Assembly: GCF_018614575.1 (NCBI RefSeq)
Contig: NZ_JAGGOJ010000017.1
Location: 124,001 to 188,000 of the forward strand
Length of the DNA stretch: 64,000 bases
DNA from: Streptomyces sp. ISL-10
GTDB taxonomy: Bacteria; Actinomycetota; Actinomycetes; Streptomycetales; Streptomycetaceae
Direction: 5' to 3'
Below the pieces are notes generated by a model that ran no database searches, was not told the DNA's origin, and saw nothing but the letters and a program-made list of their open reading frames with translations. Of this stretch, positions 16,774 through 25,744 are shown in pieces (position 1 is the stretch's first letter; every line of letters starts with the position of its first letter). The position numbers were made by a program, and so were the translations under genes.

Positions 16774-19209
16774 TCAGAGCTTCTCGACCGGCGCGTACCT
16801 CAGCAGCAGTCGCTTCGGCTTCTCGTCCCCGAAGTCGATCGTCGCCTGCGCGTCCGAGCCCGAGCCGGCCACCGCGACGACGGTCCCCAGCCCGAACTGG
16901 TCGTGCGTGACCCGGTCCCCCACCGACAGCGCGATCACCGGCTTGTCGTTCGTCCGCCGGGTGGCGAAGCCGGACGCGCCGCCGCGTGACCGCGACGACG
17001 ACAGCGAGGACGTGATGCCCGACGTCGGTCCGGCCGGCGCGGCCATCGGGCCCGTGCGCCGCCAGTCCACGTGCGCACCCGGGATCTCCTCCAGGAAGCG
17101 CGACGGCGGGTTGTACGACGGCTGTCCCCAGGCGCTGCGCATCGACGAGCGGGTCAGGTACAGGCGCTCGCGGGCGCGGGTGATGCCGACGTACGCCAGG
17201 CGCCGCTCCTCCTCCAGCTCCTTGGTCTGGCCCAGCGCCCGCATGTGCGGGAAGACGCCGTCCTCCATGCCGGTCAGGAACACGACCGGGAACTCGAGGC
17301 CTTTCGCGGTGTGCAGCGTCATCAGCGTGATGACTCCGGTGCCTTCCTCGTCCTCGTCGGGGATCTGGTCGGAGTCGGCGACCAGCGCGACCTGCTCCAG
17401 GAACTCGGCGAGCGTCCCCGCGCCCTCCTCCTCCCCGCGCTCCTGCTCGAACTCCAGCGCCACGGCGGCCAGTTCCTGCAGGTTCTCGATGCGCGTCTCG
17501 TCCTGCGGGTCGGTGGAGGCCTGCAGCTCGGCGAGATAGCCGGTGCGCTCCAGGACGGCTTCGAGCACGGTGGCCGGTCCGGCGCCGGACTCGGCGATGG
17601 TGCGCAGCTCCTCCATCAGCACGTTGAACCGCTTGACCGCGTTCGCCGAGCGGGCCGCCATGCCGTATGCCTCGTCGACGCGGCGCAGCGCCTGCGGGAA
17701 GGTGATCTTCTCGCGGAGCGCAAGGGCGTCGATCATCGCCTCGGCACGCTCGCCGATACCGCGCTTGGGGACGTTGAGGATGCGGCGCAGCGGGACGTTG
17801 TCCTCGGGGTTGGCGAGGACGCGCAGATAGGCGAGGACGTCCCTGACCTCCTTGCGCTCGTAGAAGCGCACGCCTCCGACGACCTTGTAGGGCAGGCCGA
17901 CGCGGATGAAGATCTCCTCGAAGACACGGGACTGCGCGTTCGTCCGGTAGAAGACGGCGACGTCGCCCGCCTTCGCCTCGCCGGCGTCGGTGAGGCGGTC
18001 GATCTCGTCGGCGACGAACTGGGCCTCGTCGTGCTCGGTGTCCGCGACGTAGCCGGTGATCTGTGCGCCCGCGCCCGCGTTGGTCCACAAGTTCTTGGGG
18101 CGGCGGGACTCGTTGCGCTCGATGACCGCGTTGGCCGCGGACAGGATCGTCTGGGTGGAGCGGTAGTTCTGCTCCAGCAGGATCGTCGTCGCGTCCGGGT
18201 AGTCCTCCTCGAACTGGAGGATGTTGCGGATGGTCGCGCCGCGGAAGGCGTAGATCGACTGGTCGGCGTCGCCGACGACGCACAGCTCGGCGGGGTCCAG
18301 GTCCTCGTACCCCGTGCCCACCAGCTCGCGCACGAGCGTGTACTGAGCGTGGTTGGTGTCCTGGTACTCGTCGACGAGGACGTGCCGGAAGCGGCGCCGG
18401 TAGTGCTCGGCGACGTCGGGGAACGCCTGGAGGAGGTGGACGGTGGTCATGATGATGTCGTCGAAGTCCAGCGCGTTGGCCTCGCGCAGCCGCGACTGGT
18501 ACATCCGGTACGCCTCGGCGAGCGTCTTCTCGAAGCCGTCCTGCGCCTGGTCGGCGAAGGTCTCCTCGTCGATCAGCTCGTTCTTCAGGTTGGAGATCTT
18601 GGCACTGAAGGACTTCGGCGGGAACTTCTTGGGGTCCAGATCCAGATCGCGGCAGACCAGCGACATCAGCCGCTTCGAGTCCGCGGCGTCGTAGATCGAG
18701 AACGACGACGTGAAGCCGAGCTTCTTCGACTCGCGGCGCAGGATGCGGACGCAGGCGCTGTGGAAGGTCATGACCCACATCGCATGGGCGCGCGGGCCGA
18801 CCAACTGCTCGACGCGCTCCTTCATCTCGCCGGCGGCCTTGTTGGTGAAGGTGATCGCCAGTATCTGGCCGGGGTGGACGTGCCGCGTGGCCAGGAGATG
18901 GGCGATGCGGTGGGTGAGTACGCGCGTCTTGCCCGAGCCGGCGCCGGCGACGATGAGCAGCGGGGAGCCGGTGTGGACGACGGCGGCACGCTGCTGCTCG
19001 TTCAGCCCCTCCAGCAGGGCGGCCGCGTCGACGGCAGGGCGGGGCGCGCCGTCGCGGTAGTACCCGTCGCGGGCCGGCGGCACGTCGTAGGCGCCCTGGA
19101 AGAGGTCGTCCGGGATCGGCTCCGGAGCGGACTCCTCGGGCGGCGGAGGGGGCTCCTCCCCGTGGGGCTGGAGGTCCGCCAGGAAGCTGTCGTCAAAGAG
19201 GCTGCTCAT
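16774..19209 (-). CDS. pcrA: ATP-dependent DNA helicase UvrD/PcrA
   Basis: This is an 811-residue superfamily 1A helicase that unwinds DNA 3' to 5' in excision repair and replication-conflict resolution. Visible motifs are Walker A AGAGSGKT (88-95), TFTNKAAGEM (Ia), VDEYQDTN (II), GDADQSIYAFRGA (III), EQNYRS (IV), TLHTAKGLEF (V) and VGITRARERL (VI). A 60-residue acidic N-terminal extension and a C-terminal domain with VGDRVTHDQFGLGTV match actinobacterial PcrA. The ATG is nearly at the predicted transcription start of a RecA-NDp-like promoter, which is consistent with DNA-damage induction. Confidence 0.96.
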   Translation of the reverse strand: MSSLFDDSFLADLQPHGEEPPPPPEESAPEPIPDDLFQGAYDVPPARDGYYRDGAPRPAVDAAALLEGLNEQQRAAVVHTGSPLLIVAGAGSGKTRVLTHRIAHLLATRHVHPGQILAITFTNKAAGEMKERVEQLVGPRAHAMWVMTFHSACVRILRRESKKLGFTSSFSIYDAADSKRLMSLVCRDLDLDPKKFPPKSFSAKISNLKNELIDEETFADQAQDGFEKTLAEAYRMYQSRLREANALDFDDIIMTTVHLLQAFPDVAEHYRRRFRHVLVDEYQDTNHAQYTLVRELVGTGYEDLDPAELCVVGDADQSIYAFRGATIRNILQFEEDYPDATTILLEQNYRSTQTILSAANAVIERNESRRPKNLWTNAGAGAQITGYVADTEHDEAQFVADEIDRLTDAGEAKAGDVAVFYRTNAQSRVFEEIFIRVGLPYKVVGGVRFYERKEVRDVLAYLRVLANPEDNVPLRRILNVPKRGIGERAEAMIDALALREKITFPQALRRVDEAYGMAARSANAVKRFNVLMEELRTIAESGAGPATVLEAVLERTGYLAELQASTDPQDETRIENLQELAAVALEFEQERGEEEGAGTLAEFLEQVALVADSDQIPDEDEEGTGVITLMTLHTAKGLEFPVVFLTGMEDGVFPHMRALGQTKELEEERRLAYVGITRARERLYLTRSSMRSAWGQPSYNPPSRFLEEIPGAHVDWRRTGPMAAPAGPTSGITSSLSSSRSRGGASGFATRRTNDKPVIALSVGDRVTHDQFGLGTVVAVAGSGSDAQATIDFGDEKPKRLLLRYAPVEKL

Positions 19210-19218
19210 CGCTTATCG

Positions 19219-19241
19219 AGTCTAGGCGGCCGGACCGACAA
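19219..19241 (-). promoter_or_regulatory. RecA-NDp-like promoter of pcrA
   Basis: On the minus strand TTGTCGGTC (19241-19233), 8 bp and TAGACT (19224-19219) match TTGTCRGTG-N8-TAnnnT with a single mismatch at the last base of the first element. The -10 hexamer ends 9 bp before the ATG, which predicts a near-leaderless mRNA. Confidence 0.75.
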
Positions 19242-19464
19242 CCGGGCCCGCATGCCCATACGGGCAGATCACATTCCGTGACCGCGCCTGTCCGGGGCGC
19301 CATCGGAGCAGGGGATGAATGCCCGCCTCCGAAAAAGGTCACGAAAATGTATCGGACATATCGAACATCAACCTTCACAGCGCGCGCACGAGTTGGCTAG
19401 CGTGCTCGACCAGACGGCCCGTACCCCTCCCGGCGAACCGCGCCGAACGGGCCGACTCCGCCGA

Positions 19465-19610
19465 ATTCGGGCGTCCTGCAAGGACGTTCGGAACCGGGGA
19501 CCCGAACTATGCACAACCGGGGTGAATCGGACCACTGTGTGATGCGGTCCGTAGGGCATCTTCCGTTCGCCCGAACCCGACAGCTAACCCGGTAGGCGGT
19601 CCACGGAAGA
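19465..19610 (+). ncRNA. c-di-AMP riboswitch (ydaO-yuaA class)
   Basis: The leader of the NlpC/P60 gene contains the ydaO consensus blocks in order: GGGGACCCGAA, GGGGTGAATC, GTAGGGC, and the highly conserved CCCGAACCCGACAGCTAACC followed by CGGTAGGCGG. In Streptomyces this class controls cell-wall hydrolases and usually turns expression off when c-di-AMP is high. A plausible promoter is TTCACA (19374) with TAGCGT (19398). GGCATCTTCCG (19555-19565) can pair with CGGAAG and GATGCC that flank the ribosome-binding site (19604-19620), which suggests control at translation. The 5' limit is approximate. Confidence 0.88.
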
Positions 19611-19624
19611 AGGAGATGCCGGCC

Positions 19625-20773
19625 TTGGCGTCGCATCGCAGGATCCGCAGCCGCAGCACGAAAACCTCCCCCGCCGTCGGGTTCACGACGGCCGCCCTCG
19701 CCGGCGTCAGCCTCCTGTCGACGCAGAGCGCCACCGCCGCGCCCAGCGACCCGAAGCCCTCCGTCGAAGAGGTGCAGAAGAAGGTCGACGACCTCTACCG
19801 GCAGGCCGGCAGCGCGACCCAGGAGTACAACAAGGCGAAAGAGGCCACCGCCGAGAAGCGCCGTGAGGTCGACACCCTGCTCGACCAGGCGGCCACGCGC
19901 GCGGAGAAGCTGAACGAGTCGCGCCGTGCCCTCGGCAGCTACGCCGCCGCTCAGTACCGCACCGGCGCGCTCACCCCGAGCGCGGCGCTGCTCTTCGCGG
20001 ACAGTCCTCAGGCGTACTTCGACCAGACGCAGTTGATGGACCGGATGACCGACCAGCAGCGGACGGCCGTCAGCGACTACGAGACCGAGCGTGCGGCGGC
20101 CGCGAAGCAGCGCGCACAGGCGACGAAGCGGCTGGAGTCGCTGACCGACTCCCAGCAGGCCCTGCGCATCAGCAAGCAGAAGGTCCAGGCGAAGCTGGCC
20201 GAGGCGCGCACCCTGCTGTCGCAGCTGACCGCCGAGGAGAAGGCCCGGCTGGCGGCGATCGAACGCGAGAAGGAGGAGGAGGCGCGCCGCAAGGCCGAGG
20301 CCAAGGCGGAAGCGGAGGCGAGGGCCCGCGCAGAGGCAGAGGCAGAAGCGGAGCGGCAGCGGGAGAGCGAGGAGCCGCCGCCGGAGACGGGCACCGGCAC
20401 GGGGACGGACGACGGTACGTACGCGGCCAGGGCCGACGAGGTTCTGGCCTTCGCCCGCGCCCAGATCGGCAAGCCGTACGTCTGGGGTGCGACGGGCCCG
20501 TCCTCGTACGACTGCTCGGGGCTTACGCAGGCGGCCTGGAAGGCGGCCGGTGTGGATCTGCCGCGCACCACCTGGGACCAGGTGAAGGTGGGGCAGCGCG
20601 TCGCGACGGCGGACCTGCTGCCCGGCGATCTCGTGTTCTTCTACGACGACATCAGCCACGTCGGCATCTACATCGGCGACGGCAAGATGATCCACGCGCC
20701 GAAGCCGGGCGACAACGTCCGCGAGGAGTCCATCTACTACATGCCGATCTACGGCAGCGTCCGACCGGTCTGA
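19625..20773 (+). CDS. NlpC/P60 family cell-wall hydrolase
   Basis: This is a 382-residue secreted peptidoglycan hydrolase. A signal peptide is followed by a long coiled-coil region (about residues 45-255, ending in Glu/Ala/Arg-rich helix) and a C-terminal NlpC/P60 domain with Cys in YDCSGLTQ, His in SHVGIYIG and a third polar residue in MIHAPKPGD. I chose TTG at 19625, nine bases after AAGGAG, giving the usual family start (M)ASHRR. The ATG at 19616 directly abuts the ribosome-binding site. The gene is controlled by a c-di-AMP riboswitch and ends at a terminator shared with the next, convergent gene. Confidence 0.9.
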   Translation: MASHRRIRSRSTKTSPAVGFTTAALAGVSLLSTQSATAAPSDPKPSVEEVQKKVDDLYRQAGSATQEYNKAKEATAEKRREVDTLLDQAATRAEKLNESRRALGSYAAAQYRTGALTPSAALLFADSPQAYFDQTQLMDRMTDQQRTAVSDYETERAAAAKQRAQATKRLESLTDSQQALRISKQKVQAKLAEARTLLSQLTAEEKARLAAIEREKEEEARRKAEAKAEAEARARAEAEAEAERQRESEEPPPETGTGTGTDDGTYAARADEVLAFARAQIGKPYVWGATGPSSYDCSGLTQAAWKAAGVDLPRTTWDQVKVGQRVATADLLPGDLVFFYDDISHVGIYIGDGKMIHAPKPGDNVREESIYYMPIYGSVRPV

Positions 20774-20793
20774 CCCCTCCCGCTCCCGCGCCC

Positions 20794-20817
20794 GCCCGGA
20801 CGGTCCGCCGTCCGGGC
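20794..20817. terminator. hairpin terminator between convergent genes
   Basis: A 10-bp perfect stem GCCCGGACGG / CCGTCCGGGC with a TCCG loop lies 20 bp after the NlpC/P60 stop and 26 bp from the stop of the convergent membrane-protein gene. Confidence 0.8.
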
Positions 20818-20842
20818 ACGCGTGCTCCGGGCGGACGGCGGC

Positions 20843-21196
20843 TCAGGTCCAGAGCGTCGCGATGAAGATGTTCGCGACCGTCAGACCGCCGACGGCGCCG
20901 AAGAGCGCCTTGTCGACCGTCTCCTCGTCCCGCTTGACGTAGACCAGGCCCAGGATCACCACCAGCACCGCCAGCTTGATGCCGATCTTGAGGTTGTTGA
21001 CCGCCTGGTCGTCAGCCTGGTTGAGGCCCACCAGCGCGACGCCGGTGATCAGCATGGTCAGCGCCCCGTGCAGCATCGCCGGGTTGAAGCGCGCCGTGCC
21101 CGCGCCCATCGCCTTCATCTGGGTGAGGAAGCCGCCCAGCAGGGAGGCGATGCCGATGATGTGCAGAGCGACGAAGACATTGATGAGTACGTCCAT
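20843..21196 (-). CDS. small integral membrane protein, function unknown
   Basis: The 117-residue product starting MDVLINVFVALHIIGIASLLG has four hydrophobic segments (about 5-25, 42-60, 70-88 and 98-115) separated by short polar loops, so it is a multi-pass membrane protein. The ATG at 21196 lacks a strong ribosome-binding site (GGCTCCGG only). The pattern is that of a conserved actinobacterial hypothetical protein. No catalytic residues stand out. It converges on the NlpC/P60 gene. Confidence 0.75.
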   Translation of the reverse strand: MDVLINVFVALHIIGIASLLGGFLTQMKAMGAGTARFNPAMLHGALTMLITGVALVGLNQADDQAVNNLKIGIKLAVLVVILGLVYVKRDEETVDKALFGAVGGLTVANIFIATLWT

Positions 21197-21675
21197 GGGC
21201 CGGAGCCTAATCGTCGCCATACCACCGTCCGGCGGTCGGGGGAGCCCCATCACGGCGATCGGTCGGTGCCGCTCCGCAATACGGCCCGGCACCGGCACCC
21301 TGGGGCGAAGAAAGCGGACAGGACTGTCCAGGTTCGCGCACTTGAGGTCCCTGCGCCTCTTGTCCGTGGCCGCTGGGTTTAGCGTCGGCGACCGGTGGCC
21401 GACTCCCCACCGCCGTCACGCAGCCGGACGGCATCGGCCGCCACCGCCGAAAGATCCGGCGGCGCGCCGTTTCCCCTGTGCGGAGCGCCGCCGGACCACA
21501 GGTACGCAGGAAGTGACGGGTACGTCTCGTGGCAGCGCACCGGAAACCGAAGAAGCATCCGCTCAACGGGCCGGCCGCCCGCATCGAGAGCCACCCTGGC
21601 GCTCTCCGGCGCGGCGACGACGCGGAAGTTCGGGTGCCGTGCCCGACGGCGTCGACTCCTGCGCAGGTCCGGCTC
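21197..21675. other. intergenic region upstream of a TnpB remnant
   Basis: No complete gene was recognised here. The last part (from about 21640) may belong to the transposon end, because GACTCCTGCGCAGGTCC just before the remnant has a close counterpart beside the second TnpB remnant at 56 kb (GACTCCTGCTCAGGTCC on the minus strand). Confidence 0.4.
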
Positions 21676-21960
21676 ATGGATGACCAGGCGCACGCCGCCC
21701 GCACCATGTGGAAATTCCTGCACGACTGGTGGACGATGCTGCCGAAGGACCGCAGGTCCCTCGCCGCAGCCGATGCCGCAATACGCCAGGCCCGCAAGGA
21801 AGTCGACTGGCTCGGGGTCCTGGCCGCGCAGGCCGCACAGGCGGTACTGAAGACGTACTTCCAGGCCTGGAAGAACTGCTGGGACGGCCGGGCCGACGCC
21901 CCCGACTTCAAGGGCTGCTTCCGGTCGGTGATGTCGGTGGACATCCCGCAGGGCCGGGAC
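21676..21960 (+). pseudogene. TnpB (IS200/IS605 OrfB) remnant
   Basis: The reading frame from ATG 21676 (MDDQAHAARTMWKFLHDWWT, then AAADAAIRQARKEVDWLG, QAVLKTYFQAWKNCW and SVMSVDIPQGRD) matches the N-terminal third of TnpB/OrfB proteins of IS200/IS605 elements. The homology stops after about 95 residues. The RuvC-like nuclease part and the zinc finger are absent. The frame then runs antisense into the response-regulator gene. No TnpA gene or intact element ends were found. It is a dead fragment of an RNA-guided nuclease gene. Confidence 0.8.
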
Positions 21961-22057
21961 CCCGACCGGCCGGTCCCGCCCGCCACTTACGCGATTCCGG
22001 ACGAGGACGCCCGTCCGACGCGGTCCGACATCGATGCGCTCGTCGCCACGTTCAGCG

Positions 22058-22747
22058 TCAGACCAGGCGCCGGGCCGTCGCCCACCGGGTGAGCTCATGA
22101 CGGTTGGACAGCTGCAGCTTCCGCAGCACCGCCGAGACATGCGACTCGACCGTCTTCACCGAGATGAACAGCTGCTTGGCGATCTCCTTGTACGCGTACC
22201 CGCGCGCGATCAGCCGCAGCACCTCGCGCTCCCGCTGCGTCAGCCGGTCCAGGTCCTCGTCGACCGGCGGCGCGTCCGTCGAGGCGAACGCGTCGAGCAC
22301 GAAGCCCGCGAGCCGCGGCGAGAACACCGCGTCGCCGTCCTGTACCCGGAAGATCGAGTCGACCAGGTCCGCGCCGGTGATGGTCTTGGTGACATAGCCG
22401 CGAGCGCCGCCGCGGATCACACCGATGACGTCCTCGGCGGCGTCCGACACCGACAGCGCCAGGAAGCGCACCGGGTGCTGGGCTGCGGTCATCAGCGGCG
22501 CGCAGCGGCGCAGCACCTCCACACCGCCGCCGCCGGGCAGGTGCACATCCAGCAGGACGACCTCCGGCCGGGTCGCCGTGATCACGGTGACCGCCTGGTC
22601 GACGTCGGCGGCCTCGCCGACGACCTCGACCCCGGTGCGCTCGGTCTGCCCGATCTCGGCCTGCACACCGGCGCGGAACATCCGGTGGTCGTCGACGAGC
22701 ACGACCCGCACCCGCCGCTCGACGTTCTCTTCCGCAGACTCGGTCAT
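22058..22747 (-). CDS. NarL/FixJ-family response regulator
   Basis: The 229-residue protein has a receiver domain (acidic pair DD in VVLVDDHRMF, phospho-acceptor Asp in VLLDVHLPG, Lys in YVTKT) and a LuxR-type helix-turn-helix (LTQREREVLRLIARGYAYKE, then TVESHVSAVLRKLQLSNR). It would bind DNA as a dimer when phosphorylated. Its ATG overlaps the TGA of the upstream histidine-kinase gene (ATGA), so the two are co-translated. The fused PspC domain of the kinase and the divergent PspC/LiaF-like gene suggest a cell-envelope stress system; this part is inferred. Confidence 0.94.
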   Translation of the reverse strand: MTESAEENVERRVRVVLVDDHRMFRAGVQAEIGQTERTGVEVVGEAADVDQAVTVITATRPEVVLLDVHLPGGGGVEVLRRCAPLMTAAQHPVRFLALSVSDAAEDVIGVIRGGARGYVTKTITGADLVDSIFRVQDGDAVFSPRLAGFVLDAFASTDAPPVDEDLDRLTQREREVLRLIARGYAYKEIAKQLFISVKTVESHVSAVLRKLQLSNRHELTRWATARRLV

Positions 22748-24024
22748 CCGTCAGCCCTCTCCATCTCGAGCTCCACCTCGGTGCCCCCACCGGGCACCGT
22801 GCGCAGCCGTGCCGTGCCGCCGTTGCGCTGCATCCGGCCGATGATCGATTCTCTTACGCCCATTCTGTCGCCGGGAACGGCGTCCAGGTCGAATCCCGGC
22901 CCACGGTCCCGCACGGAGACGAAGACCGTGCGCCCCTCGACCTCCGCGTACACCTGGACGGCCCCTCCCGCGCCACCGTACTTGGCGGCGTTGACCATCG
23001 CCTCGCGCGCGGCCTGCAACTGTGCGGCCAGCTTGTCGTCGAGCGGGCAGTCGCCGACGACCACGACCTCCAGCGGCACGCCGTGCTTGTCCTCGACCTC
23101 GGCGGCGGTCCTCTTGACCGCCTCGGCCAGGGTGTCGGGCTCCTCGTCCTCGTCCTTGCCGTTGCCCTCCGGCTTGTAGAGCCAGTTGCGCAGCTCGCGC
23201 TCCTGGGCGCGGGCGAGTCTGCGCACCTCGCCGGGGTCGTCCGCGTTCCGCTGGATGAGGGTGAGGGTGTGCAGGACGGAGTCATGGACGTGCGCGGCGA
23301 CCTCGGCACGCTCCTGGGCGCGGATGCGCATGGTCCGCTCCTCGGAGAGGTCCTGGGTCATCCGCACCAGCCAGGGTCCGGCGAGCAGCGCGACCCCGGC
23401 GATGACGGCGATGGCCGCGGTCAGCACGTTCCCCAGCTGGGCCGCCGAGCCGCGCACCACCATGAACACGGTCAGGCCCATGCCGACGAGCGCCACACCG
23501 GCGAGGGCGCGCGCCAGTTGCAGCAGGCGGCGGCGCCGGCTGTCCGTCGAGAGACTGGCCCAGCGGGCACGGCGGGCGTTGTCCGTCTGGCGCCATACCA
23601 GCACCACACCGGCACCGATCAGCAGCGTCGGCCACACATAGCGGTTGGCGGTGCCGCCTGTGTCGACATTGGCGACGAAGATGCCGGCGCCGATGAGCAG
23701 CGCGACGAGGGCGAACAGCTGGCCCTTGTCGGGCTTGCGCAGCCTGCGGCGGCCGTCGGGCGTGATCTCGAAGACGGAGCGCGGCTCGGCGGCCCGGCCG
23801 CCGATGCCGAGCGGGACGACAATCCAGAACACCGCGTACAGCAGGGCGCCGAGGCCGTCCGCCATGAACAGGGCGAGGAAGACCAGGCGCACCCACACGA
23901 CGGGCAGTCCCAGATGCCCGGCCAGACCGCGCGCCACGCCGCCGAGCATGCGTCCGTCCGCGCTGCGGTACAGCTTGCGGACGGCGGACTCGTCGGTCTC
24001 GGGCGGACGGGCGGCGACTGGCAT
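22744..24024 (-). CDS. sensor histidine kinase with N-terminal PspC domain
   Basis: This is a 426-residue membrane kinase. The N-terminus has a PspC domain (VRKLYRSADGRMLGGVARGLA with a following hydrophobic helix, about residues 16-75). Further membrane segments follow to about residue 215. The phospho-acceptor His lies in AAHVHDSVLHTLTLIQ. A C-terminal HATPase domain carries the N-box (AREAMVNAAKYGG) and G-box (DRGPGFDLD, later GGGTEVELE). The start at 24024 gives the usual N-terminus. It pairs with the overlapping response regulator and is divergent from another PspC-domain gene, 150 bp away. Confidence 0.93.
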   Translation of the reverse strand: MPVAARPPETDESAVRKLYRSADGRMLGGVARGLAGHLGLPVVWVRLVFLALFMADGLGALLYAVFWIVVPLGIGGRAAEPRSVFEITPDGRRRLRKPDKGQLFALVALLIGAGIFVANVDTGGTANRYVWPTLLIGAGVVLVWRQTDNARRARWASLSTDSRRRRLLQLARALAGVALVGMGLTVFMVVRGSAAQLGNVLTAAIAVIAGVALLAGPWLVRMTQDLSEERTMRIRAQERAEVAAHVHDSVLHTLTLIQRNADDPGEVRRLARAQERELRNWLYKPEGNGKDEDEEPDTLAEAVKRTAAEVEDKHGVPLEVVVVGDCPLDDKLAAQLQAAREAMVNAAKYGGAGGAVQVYAEVEGRTVFVSVRDRGPGFDLDAVPGDRMGVRESIIGRMQRNGGTARLRTVPGGGTEVELEMERADG

Positions 24025-24174
24025 GCCCCGATCGTCACACGGCCCGGCCGGGCCGGGCATCAGGGCCGTCCCTTAATCCGACCCTGAGAACACCCCCCCC
24101 TCAGGGGCAATATCAGGGGACGGCCAGGGTCGGGGCGGCTGCCGCCACGGCACCGGGCCCGTCACCATGGAGTC

Positions 24175-25482
24175 ATGACCCAGCCGACCACCGCGCCGAC
24201 CCAGCCGCCGCAGGAGCCTCTGCCGTCGCCGCCGCGGCTGCGCCGTGATCCGCGCCGTAAGGTCGTAGCCGGTGTGTGCGCGGGGCTGGGCCGGCACTGC
24301 GACATAGATCCGGTGATCTTCCGGATAGTGATCGGCGTGCTGTCGGTGACCGGCGGCACAGGTCTGATCTTCTATGGCTTCGCCTGGCTGCTGATCCCGG
24401 CCGATGACGAGGAGGAGAACGAGTTCCGCAGGATGCTCTCGGGCCGCGTCGACGGCGCCGCGCTGAGCGCCGTGCTGCTCTCCCTGCTCGGCTGCGGCCT
24501 CCTGCTGACGATGCTGGGCAACGGGAACATGCTGGGCTTCGTCACCATGCTGTCGCTGGCGGTGACGGGGGCGGCGGTGTGGTCCCAGCGCCGCACGCAC
24601 GTCCCGCCCGGCGGGGCGCCCATGGACACGGCCGGGCCGCACGCGGTTCCCGAGGCCCCGCCGGAGACGAAGGCCCCGCCGGTGCCGGACAGTCCGTCCT
24701 GGTGGCGCGACCCGATCGTCAAGGACGGTACGACCGGGCCGGTGCCGACCGGTTATCTGTGGGGCCCGGAGTCGGCGCTCGCGGCGGCCGCCGAGGCCGC
24801 GCCGCGCCATGGCGGGCGTCGGGCCGCGGTCGTGGTGCCGCAGCCGCGCGGCCCGCGCGGTATCGGCGGCGCCGTGTTCCTGCTGGCTCTCCTCGCGGGC
24901 GGCCTGGGCACGGTCCTGAGCTGGGCGAGCCGGCCGCTGGGCACGAGCCTGCAGACAGGTCTCGTCGCCGCGCTTGCGGTGTTCGGCCTCGGCCTGCTGG
25001 TGAGCACGCTGCTGGGCCGCACCGGTTTCGGCACGGTGCTGCTGACGATGATGACGGCGACTGCGCTGGCGGGCGCCGCCGCACTGCCGAAGGACATCAG
25101 CACGAAGTTCGGCGAGAGGACCTGGACGCCGGCGTCGGCGGCCGCGGTCCAGCCGCGCTACGAGATGGGCTCGGGGAAGGGGACACTCGACCTCTCCGCC
25201 CTCGACGTGCCCGCCGGGCAGACGGTGTCGACGAGGGCGGAGATGGGGCTGGGCCATCTCACGGTCGTCGTGCCGAAGGACGCCGCGGTGCGATTGGAGG
25301 CCGAGGTCGGCGTCGGTGACATCAGGCTCCCGGGCGACGCGCCGGACGACGTCGACGTCGGCCCGGGGCAGGACCGGCGCAAGACGCTCCCCGGGGCGCC
25401 CGGAGCGACGGCGGGCGGGACCCTGGTTCTGGATCTGGAGCTGGGCATCGGACAGGTGGAGGTGACCCGTGCCGCGCGCTGA
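24175..25482 (+). CDS. PspC-domain membrane protein with LiaF-like C-terminus
   Basis: The 435-residue protein begins with a Pro-rich tail and a PspC domain (RRDPRRKVVAGVCAGLGRHC, residues about 24-75). Further membrane segments lie around 95-135 and 225-310. The external C-terminal region (LDLSALDVPAGQTVSTRAEMGLGHLTVVVPKD, here split LDLSALDVPAG and GLGHLTVVVPKD, then VGDIRLPG) resembles the beta-helical LiaF/DUF2154 domain of cell-wall stress regulators. ATG 24175 has GGAG close by. It is divergently transcribed from the kinase/regulator pair and is a plausible modulator of it. Confidence 0.85.
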   Translation: MTQPTTAPTQPPQEPLPSPPRLRRDPRRKVVAGVCAGLGRHCDIDPVIFRIVIGVLSVTGGTGLIFYGFAWLLIPADDEEENEFRRMLSGRVDGAALSAVLLSLLGCGLLLTMLGNGNMLGFVTMLSLAVTGAAVWSQRRTHVPPGGAPMDTAGPHAVPEAPPETKAPPVPDSPSWWRDPIVKDGTTGPVPTGYLWGPESALAAAAEAAPRHGGRRAAVVVPQPRGPRGIGGAVFLLALLAGGLGTVLSWASRPLGTSLQTGLVAALAVFGLGLLVSTLLGRTGFGTVLLTMMTATALAGAAALPKDISTKFGERTWTPASAAAVQPRYEMGSGKGTLDLSALDVPAGQTVSTRAEMGLGHLTVVVPKDAAVRLEAEVGVGDIRLPGDAPDDVDVGPGQDRRKTLPGAPGATAGGTLVLDLELGIGQVEVTRAAR

Positions 25483-25744
25483 GTTCCGGCATGAATTCCG
25501 TCCCGGCAGGCTGATCGCGGGTCTGTCCGTGCTGACGGCCGCCCTGTTGTACGGAGGGGATGCGGCGGGCGCCTGGCACACCCCTTGGTTCACGGCCTTC
25601 CCGGTCGTCTTCGGCGGTCTGTTCCTGGCCGGTGTCGTCGCCGCCCTGCACTACGGGGTCCGTCGCCGCCGTTCCCGCAGAAGCGCGTCGAGGGAGAACA
25701 CCGAGGCCCCGGCGAGCACCAGCGGCAGCCAGGCCATGAGATAG
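25469..25744 (+). CDS. small membrane protein, function unknown
   Basis: This is a 91-residue product from GTG 25469, overlapping the end of the PspC/LiaF-like gene by 14 bp in another frame, so it is probably translationally coupled. There are two hydrophobic helices (about residues 15-33 and 41-62), then a basic tail. Its last 94 bp overlap the 3' end of the convergent DoxX gene. The C-terminal 20 residues are low-complexity and could be an accident of reading through that gene. Confidence 0.6.
   Translation: MPRAEFRHEFRPGRLIAGLSVLTAALLYGGDAAGAWHTPWFTAFPVVFGGLFLAGVVAALHYGVRRRRSRRSASRENTEAPASTSGSQAMR

Noticed and set aside
21357..21379. TTGTCCGTG on the plus strand as a further RecA-NDp promoter
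   Set aside because: The fifth-to-sixth position is C instead of A or G and the bases at the -10 position (GTTTAG) do not fit TAnnnT.
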